DNA of 52,701 nt from Verrucomicrobiota bacterium (lineage in GTDB: Bacteria; Verrucomicrobiota; Verrucomicrobiia; Verrucomicrobiales; Akkermansiaceae), in NCBI GenBank assembly GCA_026397725.1, contig JAPLUI010000535.1, positions 1-52,701 on the forward strand, written 5' to 3'. Below the pieces are notes generated by a model. It made no database searches. It had not been told where the DNA came from and saw nothing but the letters and a program-made list of their open reading frames with translations. Shown here piece by piece: positions 45,885 through 52,701 of the stretch (position 1 is its first letter; the number at the start of each line of letters is the position of its first letter). Position numbers and translations under genes: made by a program.

Positions 45885-45912
45885 ATGATATTCATGGGGA
45901 CGATGAAGTCAA
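45885..45912 (-). promoter_or_regulatory. Sigma-70-type promoter candidate before the terminator
   Basis: On the minus strand TTGACT (45912-45907) and TATCAT (45890-45885) are separated by 16 nt; each matches five of six consensus bases. Transcription would start near 45878 and run into the intrinsic terminator at 45868-45827 before reaching the NYN gene. Confidence 0.55.
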
Positions 45913-45945
45913 GACTGGATTTGCTGATTTTTTGAAATTTCATGG

Positions 45946-48900
45946 TTACGTGCATGACGAGTTGGGCCCAGACTGGAGAAACAGGCGCACCCGTTTGCCC
46001 GCTGCCTGGTTGGCTTTGGCGTCCTTGAGTTTCTTGCGGAGCCGCGTGGAGAAGGCATCGACCGCCTCGTCGATCCGCTCGCCTTCGATGGCTCCGACCT
46101 CATTGAGAATGTCGGCAATCGACACCTCGACCTGGGCCAGGTTCTGTTCCTGAAGCAGCTTGCGGATGAAATCGACGAGGCCTTCGGTTAGAACATTCAC
46201 CAGCTTGTCGGCATTGGCGGCGGTGATCACGTCAAGCAAAGTCTTGATTTCCGGTTTGCCGCCTGCCGCCTGTTGGAGGATCGTGGTGATGGCCGCGTCC
46301 TTGAATCGCCGCATGCGGTCGTCGATGCCCTCCGCCACGCGGGTTTGAAAGGAACCGAGCCGCTTGTCGGGCAGGGCTGATTCCGGTGTCCACGCGCACT
46401 TTGGACAAACGGCTTTGTCGGCGTCCACCGCAGCCCCGGCGGCATCCGGGCAGATCCAAACCGCTTTATTCAGATTGGCCAGATCCGCTTCAATACCGGT
46501 GGAACCGGGTGTCGGCGGGCCGAGTTCCACGAGCGTATTGAGGCGGGCCAGACCGCGTGCTTGCGGTGCGAGCGATGCCACCTGTTTGCCGATGGATTCC
46601 AGTGTCTCATGATGGGAGCGATGCGCCTTGCGGTAGGCTTGGGTATATCTCCCCTTCCATTGCTTGAATGCGTCCAAGCGTGCTGCTATGAGGTGCGGGC
46701 TGGCCAAAAGAGTATCAAACCGGATCAGCGCAAGGAGACCGGTGCGATCCAGTTCGATGGCGGAATCCATCTTGCATGCGCCGCGCATGTAGGTTGCCGC
46801 GCCCGTGAGATCCACCGCCGCATTCCTCACTTGCAGGGCATTTTTATAGTCCTCGAAAGCCGTGGCAAATTTCGCATCGGTATCATAACTCACCCTCACC
46901 GTCGCATCGAACTCATGAAAGTCCACCGCAGCCGCAATGGCGTCGAGACGTGACAATATCTCCTTGAAAGGCTGCCCCAGCGTCCCGTCGAGTACCGGGG
47001 CGACTTGGTTGAGGGTATTCCGAACCTGTGGGATTTCCGCGCCGAGGGTCGCAAGAATCCTGACGAACTCGGTGTTGCGCTCCTGTTCCTCATCGGGGCT
47101 GGTGGCGGTCTTGAGGGACGAGTCGAGGACACGCGCGAATGGAAGCACCTCGTTCCAGCCTTTCCGCGTGGATGCGATCAGCCGGGCTCCCAACAACGCC
47201 TTGTCGAGTTTGGCATTCCAATCCACGATGGCGAGCGTATGCGCATTGAGTTTGTTTCCCGGCAGCGGTTTCCCGTCGTGAGTCTGCACCGAGGATGCGG
47301 GGTTCAGGGCCAATTCCCAGCCGCCATGCTTGAGCAACGCGAAGACATAGAGTTGCACCATCCAGTCTGTAAGGCCGTAAGGTGGCGTGCACAGGGCGGA
47401 TCTCAGGTCTTTCACCGGGACGTCCGTCTTCCCCTTCATGAGGTCACGAATGCGCTTCAGCGCCGTGCTGTCGTCGGCCCGCAATTCCTGGGGAGCGTTC
47501 TTTTTCGAGAGTTCGAGCCCGGGCGCGAAGTTGGTGGCCGCATCGCGATCCGCCTTCTGGGGTTCCTTGCCGAACAAAGCCGCATAGACCTTGCGGGCCT
47601 CGGTGTCCGACAGGGGTTTCTTGATCTCGGTCGGAATGAAGAGCGGTTTGTCATACGCCTTGCCGAGGAGAGCGCGCGCAATCTCCTCTGTTTTGTTAGA
47701 AGGTTGGGCGAAGACGTTGATCGGCTGGATGCCGTAATCGGCCTGCGTGAGCACCTTGCACCCCTTGTATTCGAGGAGCTGCCTGCGCAAGACCGTCTTG
47801 ATGGCTTCGGCCCGTTTCTCGTCGGCGTATGCACGCAGCCCGGGTGAGGACGCATTGTCACGGCGCATCTTTTCCGCAGCCAACAGGTCGGCGAGCGCTT
47901 CGCGGGTTTCCGTGCCCAAGGGTTTGATCCGGCATACGGCGATGCGGGGATCCTGGATGGAACTCTGGATCGCCTGGTCCTTTGCCGCGCCATCGCTGGT
48001 TAGAAAAACCACCCGGAAATGGATGTCGGATTGGACGATGGTTTTACCCCATTCGTCCCGCCACGCGGTTCCCGCGACAGCTTCGCCGCTGTAGGCGATG
48101 TTGTGAACGCGCTTGGTGGTCACGGAAATCGTTTTTGGCAATGAGAGGCGGGCCGGGACTCCGTTTTTCACATCCTCAGCCGTGCGCTGGTCGTCGGGCT
48201 GGAATTCATGGAGAATCCCGCCGTTCAGTTGGAGTTCCGCCTGAATCTCCTTATCAATCGCCGAGATGTCCCAGAACAAGGACTCCTGCCACTTCGCGTC
48301 TTGCATGGCCGTGTCATCTTTGAATTTCTTCTTCAGAGGTCCGAAGACGGATGCGGGTTTCAGTTCGAGTGCGGAGGTTTCGTAGGAATAGACAGTCACC
48401 TCCGTGCCGCTTCGCGGTTTCTTTTCACGCCTAACCGGCATGCCGCCGGAGACGAGAATCTCCAGCAGGTGATTGGCCTGCCCGGCCGAACCCACCGCGT
48501 CATCGGCGAGCCACGCGGCTTCGGCGATTTCCTGCTCGGTGAGGCCGTCCCGCAAATTGTCCGGCAGACTGATTGCCTGGAGAAAAAGCGTTTCAAGTAT
48601 CCGCTGGGCCTGGTCTTGTTCCTCCTGGGCGAAATCAAGTTCGGCCAGTTGCTCGATGGCCGCCTGGAGACTCTGGTATTTCTCTTTGTAAAAGTCGCTC
48701 GTCAGGCCCTTGCGCATTTCGTCGCTGCGGATCAGGTCGGAGACGACAACCATGCGCCGTTCCGTTAGCAGGTTCCCGTCTTTAATCGCCTGCCATGCCA
48801 TGCGGATCGCGGAACGTGCGGTGGGAAGACTGTTTTGTTCGGCACTTTGGGTGATGCGCCGCAGGATCTCAAAGACCCGCGGCTGGAAGGGAAAGATTGC

Positions 48901-50001
48901 GGAAAATGTCACATCTGAAATTTTAGACTGCTTGAGGAAGCGGTATTCCTTCCGGCATTGCTCGCAGTAGTCATTGATTCCTGTTGCCGCGCCTTTGAGG
49001 TGCTCGACCGTGCGAAACGCCACAATTTCCCCGAAGTCGCTTTTTGATTTGTCACCAAGGAGAATCAGTGGAATGAAGCGGTCGCTCTTGCCGCCGCCGG
49101 AGAGTTTTTGCGGGATATCGCCCTGACTGGCGATGATCGTGATCACGTTGATGCCATCACCAGGAAGGACGTGTGCCAGCGTTTCGAGAACATCCTCATC
49201 CTCCGCAGCGACCGCACTGTGCTGGGCATGGCGGTCTTGCCACGAGCGGAACTCGTCCACTACAAAGATGACACCGTCATAGCCACCGAGTTTCGTGATC
49301 TGCTGGCAGATATGTGAAAAACGTTCCTTGAACTTGGATTTGAGATTCGTGCCGACCATCCCTGAGTCCACGATGACCTGTCCGAGCTTCTTCTCGCCGT
49401 GCGCCTTGCGGTAATCGGCAGCGGACATCTGGTGTTGTTCCTTGATAAAAAGCTCGACCCCTTTCTTCCAGTGGCTCTGGGCATCGTTATCGAACCAGTC
49501 GATGGCCAGATCCGCACTGGTGAAACGGATCGTGCTGACAAGGTCCGGCCTGAGCGTGCGGATGCTTTCCTCGATCTGCTCTTCAAAGATGCGCATGAGG
49601 CTGTCATGCTGGGCACCCCTTGAGTCCCCGAGTCCTTTGACCGAGAATGCAATGGGGAAAAGTTTCCTCTTCTCAATGGCGTGACGGTATTCGTCGCGCA
49701 GATCCTGATCCGTCAGAGCATCCCATACGTTCTCTTCCTCGCCCCACATGAGCAGACAAAGGATCGCACCGAGAAGAGATGTCTTGCCCGCGCCGTATTC
49801 GGCCTGGACCCAAAAGCCCTGACCTTTGCCGTGGACGACACATTCGAAGATTTTCTTTGCGTTAGAGCGCAGGGACGGCGTGAAAAGATAGTTCGCCACC
49901 GTTTGCCTGGCCTCTCCTTGCTGAATGATCTGGTTCAGCGTCGGCGTGGTCTGCGGCTCGGGCTTGAGGGAGATGATCTTGCTGAGAGTGGGGAGTGGCA
50001 T
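45946..50001 (-). CDS. Large P-loop ATPase, BrxC/PglY-like
   Basis: The protein has 1351 residues. Walker A is in QAEYGAGKTSLLGAIL (about 70) and Walker B in GVIFVVDEFRSW (about 246). The order and size fit the BrxC/PglY group of BREX and Pgl ATPases, but sequence resemblance is loose. A Zn-binding segment lies near the C-terminus (WICPD ... VCPKCAW, about 1180-1200) and is followed by helical, coiled-coil-like sequence (RRFKDAAITTILQQAAGG). BrxC is thought to form a large ATP-dependent complex with PglX and PglZ. It lies 5 nt after the 156-aa gene. A putative terminator and a new promoter follow its stop. Confidence 0.75.
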   Translation of the reverse strand: MPLPTLSKIISLKPEPQTTPTLNQIIQQGEARQTVANYLFTPSLRSNAKKIFECVVHGKGQGFWVQAEYGAGKTSLLGAILCLLMWGEEENVWDALTDQDLRDEYRHAIEKRKLFPIAFSVKGLGDSRGAQHDSLMRIFEEQIEESIRTLRPDLVSTIRFTSADLAIDWFDNDAQSHWKKGVELFIKEQHQMSAADYRKAHGEKKLGQVIVDSGMVGTNLKSKFKERFSHICQQITKLGGYDGVIFVVDEFRSWQDRHAQHSAVAAEDEDVLETLAHVLPGDGINVITIIASQGDIPQKLSGGGKSDRFIPLILLGDKSKSDFGEIVAFRTVEHLKGAATGINDYCEQCRKEYRFLKQSKISDVTFSAIFPFQPRVFEILRRITQSAEQNSLPTARSAIRMAWQAIKDGNLLTERRMVVVSDLIRSDEMRKGLTSDFYKEKYQSLQAAIEQLAELDFAQEEQDQAQRILETLFLQAISLPDNLRDGLTEQEIAEAAWLADDAVGSAGQANHLLEILVSGGMPVRREKKPRSGTEVTVYSYETSALELKPASVFGPLKKKFKDDTAMQDAKWQESLFWDISAIDKEIQAELQLNGGILHEFQPDDQRTAEDVKNGVPARLSLPKTISVTTKRVHNIAYSGEAVAGTAWRDEWGKTIVQSDIHFRVVFLTSDGAAKDQAIQSSIQDPRIAVCRIKPLGTETREALADLLAAEKMRRDNASSPGLRAYADEKRAEAIKTVLRRQLLEYKGCKVLTQADYGIQPINVFAQPSNKTEEIARALLGKAYDKPLFIPTEIKKPLSDTEARKVYAALFGKEPQKADRDAATNFAPGLELSKKNAPQELRADDSTALKRIRDLMKGKTDVPVKDLRSALCTPPYGLTDWMVQLYVFALLKHGGWELALNPASSVQTHDGKPLPGNKLNAHTLAIVDWNAKLDKALLGARLIASTRKGWNEVLPFARVLDSSLKTATSPDEEQERNTEFVRILATLGAEIPQVRNTLNQVAPVLDGTLGQPFKEILSRLDAIAAAVDFHEFDATVRVSYDTDAKFATAFEDYKNALQVRNAAVDLTGAATYMRGACKMDSAIELDRTGLLALIRFDTLLASPHLIAARLDAFKQWKGRYTQAYRKAHRSHHETLESIGKQVASLAPQARGLARLNTLVELGPPTPGSTGIEADLANLNKAVWICPDAAGAAVDADKAVCPKCAWTPESALPDKRLGSFQTRVAEGIDDRMRRFKDAAITTILQQAAGGKPEIKTLLDVITAANADKLVNVLTEGLVDFIRKLLQEQNLAQVEVSIADILNEVGAIEGERIDEAVDAFSTRLRKKLKDAKANQAAGKRVRLFLQSGPNSSCT

Positions 50002-50006
50002 GAGAA

Positions 50007-50477
50007 TTAATGATAGACGTTCTTGGCAAGCCCGGGTTGGGTGAAATAATCGACAACCTTGCGCGGACTAAACTCAAACTCCTGAGGAAGATTCAGGGCC
50101 TCCGCGATGCCGTCTATCTGGAGTAATACAAACGCCCGATCCGAACAGAACCAGTCAAAAAACTCGTGGAGCCCGAGATTGAAATGGACGAGGAGAGGAG
50201 CTGACTTGACGATCAGAACCCGGCGGTTTTCCGAAGCGGGTAGCAGAGCCTGCAACCGCGCCCGCAGCGCGGTCTTGAGTTCCATGGACAAAGCCACCTC
50301 GTCATCTGAATCGGAATCCGCAATCAGATCCAACAGGTCAAACTGGTGGACTTCAGGCGCATTTCCGCCACTCGGCAAAGCTGCGAGAACACCGTCTGTG
50401 GTCCCGAGCCAAACATCGATCTCCTTGTCCCATGCACGCTGTTCGGCCAAGGTCCTGAGATCAGATGCGGTTTTCAC
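50007..50477 (-). CDS. Uncharacterised BREX-operon protein (156 aa, BrxB/BrxF position)
   Basis: Starts with GTG at 50477, overlapping the preceding stop (GTGA). No family is recognised. It begins with a Lys/Arg/Glu-rich segment (LRTLAEQRAWDKEIDVWLG) and has an acidic stretch (LLDLIADSDSDDEVALS). It continues with a hydrophobic strand and helix pattern (RRVLIVKSAPLLVHFNLGLHEFFDWF ... AFVLLQIDG) that resembles the late part of small BREX accessory proteins. There is no Walker A motif, so it is not an ordinary BrxF. Position between the 279-aa gene and the big ATPase is where type 1 systems carry brxB. Confidence 0.7.
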   Translation of the reverse strand: MKTASDLRTLAEQRAWDKEIDVWLGTTDGVLAALPSGGNAPEVHQFDLLDLIADSDSDDEVALSMELKTALRARLQALLPASENRRVLIVKSAPLLVHFNLGLHEFFDWFCSDRAFVLLQIDGIAEALNLPQEFEFSPRKVVDYFTQPGLAKNVYH

Positions 50478-51313
50478 AGGCGAACCTTCCTTTCCAAAAG
50501 CTCAGCAAGCCCCATGCTGGTTGTGATCTGTTCAAGCCGATCCGCAACGACATACTTGCCAATGGCACCTGCGTGATCGGCTTCGCGGAGGAAATCCCGC
50601 AATTGGTCGGAATTGCGGATGCCGGTGAAATACCAGAACGGGTTGGCCTCGATTTGGGCGACCTCAATGGTCTTCGGTCCGTTCACGGCAAACGCATGGT
50701 GCATGGCCAGCAAGGTGGCGGTCTTGTTGACAGGCGGCGAGGCCACCCGGTCTCCTGTAGGTGTTTTTTCGAGAAAGCTCAATTTCCGCAGGCTTGAAAG
50801 GAAGCGTTTCCGACTCTTCGCCACCAACTCATGGCCGATGATTTTCTCAGTGTTGCCGATGAGATAGGCGGATGGCGCAATGATTCCTTCCTGAAGCCGT
50901 GGCAAAACACCGGTCACGCAGGTTGCCATGATCGGCTCGGTGGACAGATAAAGATAACGGTGGATGGAAGCCTGCAACAACAGGTCGCGATAGTTTTTCC
51001 ATGCAGTCAGGGCAAGGCCATCCAACCCGTCGCGAAAGAACCACTTCATGAGAGATTCGGCGTAGCGGAATCGGGTGATCTCGCTGTTCTGGGGGAGGCC
51101 GGCAGCGAGAGCGGCCCGGAGTTCATCAACGCGGCTGATCCCTTCGATCTGGGGCAAAGCCGAGAGAGACTCCCTGAAAAGCACTTCCTGAAGGGTCCGC
51201 TGCGGACGCGGGATGCTGCGGGACTTATCCAACCCAGCCCCGGTGGAGCCGCCCGCAACCAGGAGGTGCATCTGGATGGCTGATTCGTCGGGATTGGGGG
51301 AAGGTTTCATCAT
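50474..51313 (-). CDS. Uncharacterised BREX-operon protein (279 aa, BrxA position)
   Basis: Start at 51313 or 51310 (two consecutive ATG), 9 nt after the RHH gene. No family is recognised. The sequence is soluble and mixed: ITRFRYAESLMKWFFRDGLDGLALTAWKNYRD, then YLYLSTEPIMATCVTGVLPRL, then a central basic helix (GHELVAKSRKRFLSSLRKLSFLEK) that could be part of a winged helix. A C-terminal helical region follows (SDQLRDFLREADHAGAIGKYVVADRLEQ). Tight packing with the ATPase operon shows it is part of the defence system. It occupies the brxA position but does not look like DUF1819. Confidence 0.7.
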   Translation of the reverse strand: MMKPSPNPDESAIQMHLLVAGGSTGAGLDKSRSIPRPQRTLQEVLFRESLSALPQIEGISRVDELRAALAAGLPQNSEITRFRYAESLMKWFFRDGLDGLALTAWKNYRDLLLQASIHRYLYLSTEPIMATCVTGVLPRLQEGIIAPSAYLIGNTEKIIGHELVAKSRKRFLSSLRKLSFLEKTPTGDRVASPPVNKTATLLAMHHAFAVNGPKTIEVAQIEANPFWYFTGIRNSDQLRDFLREADHAGAIGKYVVADRLEQITTSMGLAELLERKVRL

Positions 51314-51322
51314 GCTGCAAAA

Positions 51323-51571
51323 TTACGAATTTTGATTGCCCGGAGAACGACCGCCGTGACTTGCTTTCGGCTGTGTGACAAGGCGTCCGCTCGCACCAGT
51401 CTGCACCAAATAACGGGTAATCGCCTCCCGGATCACCCATGCCAGACTTACCCGCTTCTCCGCTGCAATCATTTCAAGGGCGGCTTTCTCATCCCCAGGA
51501 ACACTGACCGAGAGCCGTTCGACGGATTCGCCGGCCACGGGATGGCGTAATGTGGCGGGGGACGATTTCAT
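51323..51571 (-). CDS. Ribbon-helix-helix (CopG-like) regulator
   Basis: The protein has 82 residues. The core VERLSVSVPGDEKAALEMIAAEKRVSLAWVIREAITRYL has the strand-helix-helix layout of RHH DNA-binding proteins. A short basic tail follows. It is the first gene of the defence operon (9 nt before the next), so it probably represses its own promoter. An antitoxin-type partner is possible, but no small toxin gene is adjacent. An RHH gene is not a standard BREX component. Confidence 0.75.
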   Translation of the reverse strand: MKSSPATLRHPVAGESVERLSVSVPGDEKAALEMIAAEKRVSLAWVIREAITRYLVQTGASGRLVTQPKASHGGRSPGNQNS

Positions 51572-51871
51572 GGCGCACCGTTTTGCACCACTCCGGGGTC
51601 CCGGTCAATCGGAATGTGATTTTCTTGCAGTCCACAGACCTATCTGCGCGGTCCTGAAGGAGGGGATCGACGAGTTCACCGCCTTGGTGAGATCGAAACT
51701 CGCACAAGTCTCAGCTTTTGCGCTCTATGTGTTCTCTTGCGGATATTCCCATTCTGGTATTTGAGTTGAAAGAACGGAAGCACGCAGACACGTTATGCAC
51801 AGTTGATCACCCGCACATGAACGAAAACATCGACCGGCAAACCATGATGCTGAGCAACCAATATTCAAATC
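51572..51871. other. Divergent intergenic region between the defence operon and the GH51-like gene
   Basis: Three hundred bases without a recognised gene. On the minus strand a TTGACC lies about 44 nt before the RHH start, but its -10 partner is poor (CAAAAC), so the operon promoter is not firmly located. The 213-nt plus-strand open frame at 51552-51764 shows no family features and is not called. Confidence 0.4.
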
Positions 51872-52306
51872 ATGAAACACCAAATACACCACCACCCCGT
51901 CCGCCGCAATGTGGTTTGCCTGATTGCCACCGTTGCGATGCTGTCCTGCATTCCGGCCGCATCCGCCGCCGATAACGACCAAGCCCTGAGCCTGGCGATT
52001 GACGCCAAGAATCAGGACGCGGTCATCTCGCCCCTGCTGTTCGCACACAACCTGGAAGTCACGCGGCGGGGGATCTGGCGCGGTCTGGGCGGGGAGATGG
52101 TCGCCAACCGGAAGTTTGTAGCCGTCACTAACGGTTTGCCCAGGCGGTGGTATTCGGGTACCGATGCCATCTTCCTCGAGCGCGGGGAGCAACCCACAGT
52201 GGACGCGGCTGGACATCTGGTGCTCAAGGTGCCACGATACTCCGTGGCCGTGCTCGAACTCGCACCTCTCAGAACCGAAACCAGTCCAACAGAAACAAAA
52301 CGATGA
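51872..52306 (+). CDS. Miniature GH51 alpha-L-arabinofuranosidase-like protein (middle deleted)
   Basis: The protein has 144 residues. The signal peptide (VRRNVVCLIATVAMLSCIPAASA) precedes the first strands of GH51-type arabinofuranosidases (ISPLLFAHNLEVTRRGIWRGLGGEMVANRKF). At about residue 95 (WYSGTDAIFLERGE) it jumps to the terminal beta strand of the same kind of enzyme (LVLKVPRYSVAVLELAP). The entire catalytic barrel is absent, but the frame is intact. It overlaps the next gene's start by 4 nt (ATGA), so it may still be translated and may couple expression of its neighbour. The signal-peptide coding sequence resembles those at 19847 and 37602. Confidence 0.65.
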   Translation: MKHQIHHHPVRRNVVCLIATVAMLSCIPAASAADNDQALSLAIDAKNQDAVISPLLFAHNLEVTRRGIWRGLGGEMVANRKFVAVTNGLPRRWYSGTDAIFLERGEQPTVDAAGHLVLKVPRYSVAVLELAPLRTETSPTETKR

Positions 52307-52701
52307 ACATGACAAAACATTTGAAAACCACCACCAACCGCCTGTCTTCTCGTCTGGCGCTCCTAGTCGCATGGCCATTATGGACTGTGCAGGCGCACGC
52401 TGCGGATGATGCCACCAAGCCTGTGATTCCATACCCCGCAGCGCTGCAGGATGCCGGAGTTGCGTTGTCAAAAATGGCGGATGGGCAAAGCGAAAGCCTC
52501 ATCATCGGCAATGGCGATCTTTACGGCATTGTCTGGGGGAAGGAGGGCGGCCTACAGCTTCGGATCACCAAGAACGACATTTGGGATGCGCGGGTGGACA
52601 CGGCAAAGGATGGCCCCTTGCCCAAGGTGAATGTCCGCACCCGGGCGGTCACGGGTTCGACGGGCGCTCCTCCAAGCTATGGGAATGCATTTCCCCAACC
52701 G
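52303..52701 (+). CDS. Secreted GH95-like glycoside hydrolase, N-terminal part (runs off the window)
   Basis: The frame from ATG 52303 is open to the end (133 codons). A signal peptide (LSSRLALLVAWPLWTVQAHA) is followed by PYPAALQDAGVALSKMADGQ and SLIIGNGDLYGIVWGKEGGLQLRITKNDIWDARVD. The G-NG-x-x-G and ND-x-WDAR patterns resemble the N-terminal beta-supersandwich of GH95-type fucosidases and related GH65-clan proteins. The catalytic barrel is outside the window, so the activity is unproven. The start overlaps the stop of the miniature GH51 gene. Confidence 0.65.
   Translation, partial: MNMTKHLKTTTNRLSSRLALLVAWPLWTVQAHAADDATKPVIPYPAALQDAGVALSKMADGQSESLIIGNGDLYGIVWGKEGGLQLRITKNDIWDARVDTAKDGPLPKVNVRTRAVTGSTGAPPSYGNAFPQP

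Noticed and set aside
51323..51571. Toxin-antitoxin pair led by the RHH gene
   Set aside because: No small toxin gene is adjacent; the next gene is 279 aa and packed into the defence operon.
51552..51764. Small plus-strand gene in the divergent spacer
   Set aside because: No ribosome-binding site, domain or composition support; it overlaps the RHH start region.

Overview
The window looks like a piece of a high-GC Verrucomicrobiota chromosome (or a close PVC relative). The reasons are a dense run of secreted glycoside hydrolases with type I signal peptides, DUF6288 and HzsA-related proteins, SUMF1-domain proteins, and a C-terminal module of the form GDGMxNxxEyxFGLxP...KLFVRVQA found in two genes. 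This placement is from family knowledge, not from a search. No rRNA, tRNA or CRISPR array was seen.

Layout. (1) 1-2.84 kb is accessory debris: the tail of an Rpn-type nuclease, an AbiE antitoxin-toxin fusion, hairpins, and back-to-back remnants of a GH5 enzyme and of a secreted protein C-terminus. (2) 2.95-12.1 kb holds a large putative glycosidase, a SUMF1-domain protein, a GH20 hexosaminidase, and several truncated, frameshifted or chimeric genes. (3) 12.3-19.3 kb holds a hybrid-type sensor (beta-propeller, Y_Y_Y, histidine kinase), its NarL/LuxR response regulator and a large Big_1-repeat surface protein. (4) 19.3-19.85 kb is a repeat-rich spacer with heptanucleotide repeats, a palindrome followed by a T run, and a 115-bp MITE-like inverted-repeat element. 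(5) 19.85-37.6 kb is a plus-strand glycan-degradation cluster: GH78 rhamnosidase, three GH29-type fucosidases, GH2 beta-galactosidase, sialate O-acetylesterase, and two HzsA-related proteins. (6) 37.98-51.57 kb is a minus-strand, tightly packed phage-defence operon of BREX type. (7) 51.87 kb to the end resumes secreted sugar hydrolases (a shrunken GH51 gene, then a GH95-like gene running off the window).

The glycan cluster fits breakdown of fucose-, rhamnose-, galactose- and hexosamine-rich, O-acetylated glycans outside the cytoplasm. The two-component pair is probably its sugar-sensing regulator.

The defence operon is the main candidate for something new. Its order is RHH regulator, 279-aa unknown, 156-aa unknown, large P-loop ATPase (BrxC/PglY-like), NYN-domain nuclease, Zn-ribbon DNA methyltransferase, PglZ, BrxL. 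The order C-X-Z-L matches type 1 BREX, but the first two genes are not recognisable BrxA/BrxB. A NYN RNase-like gene is translationally coupled to the methyltransferase. The methyltransferase is a beta-class enzyme with a Zn-ribbon, and BrxL ends before the Lon-like domain. A promoter-like site followed by a strong intrinsic terminator precedes the NYN gene.

A second unusual theme is that many genes outside the island are in-frame miniatures: N- and C-terminal pieces joined with the middle missing, or the start of one gene joined to the end of another. This applies to AbiE, DUF6288, DUF2341/acetylesterase, a GH78 chimera, HzsA and GH51. Tandem heptanucleotide repeats of different sequence also recur, including inside coding regions.
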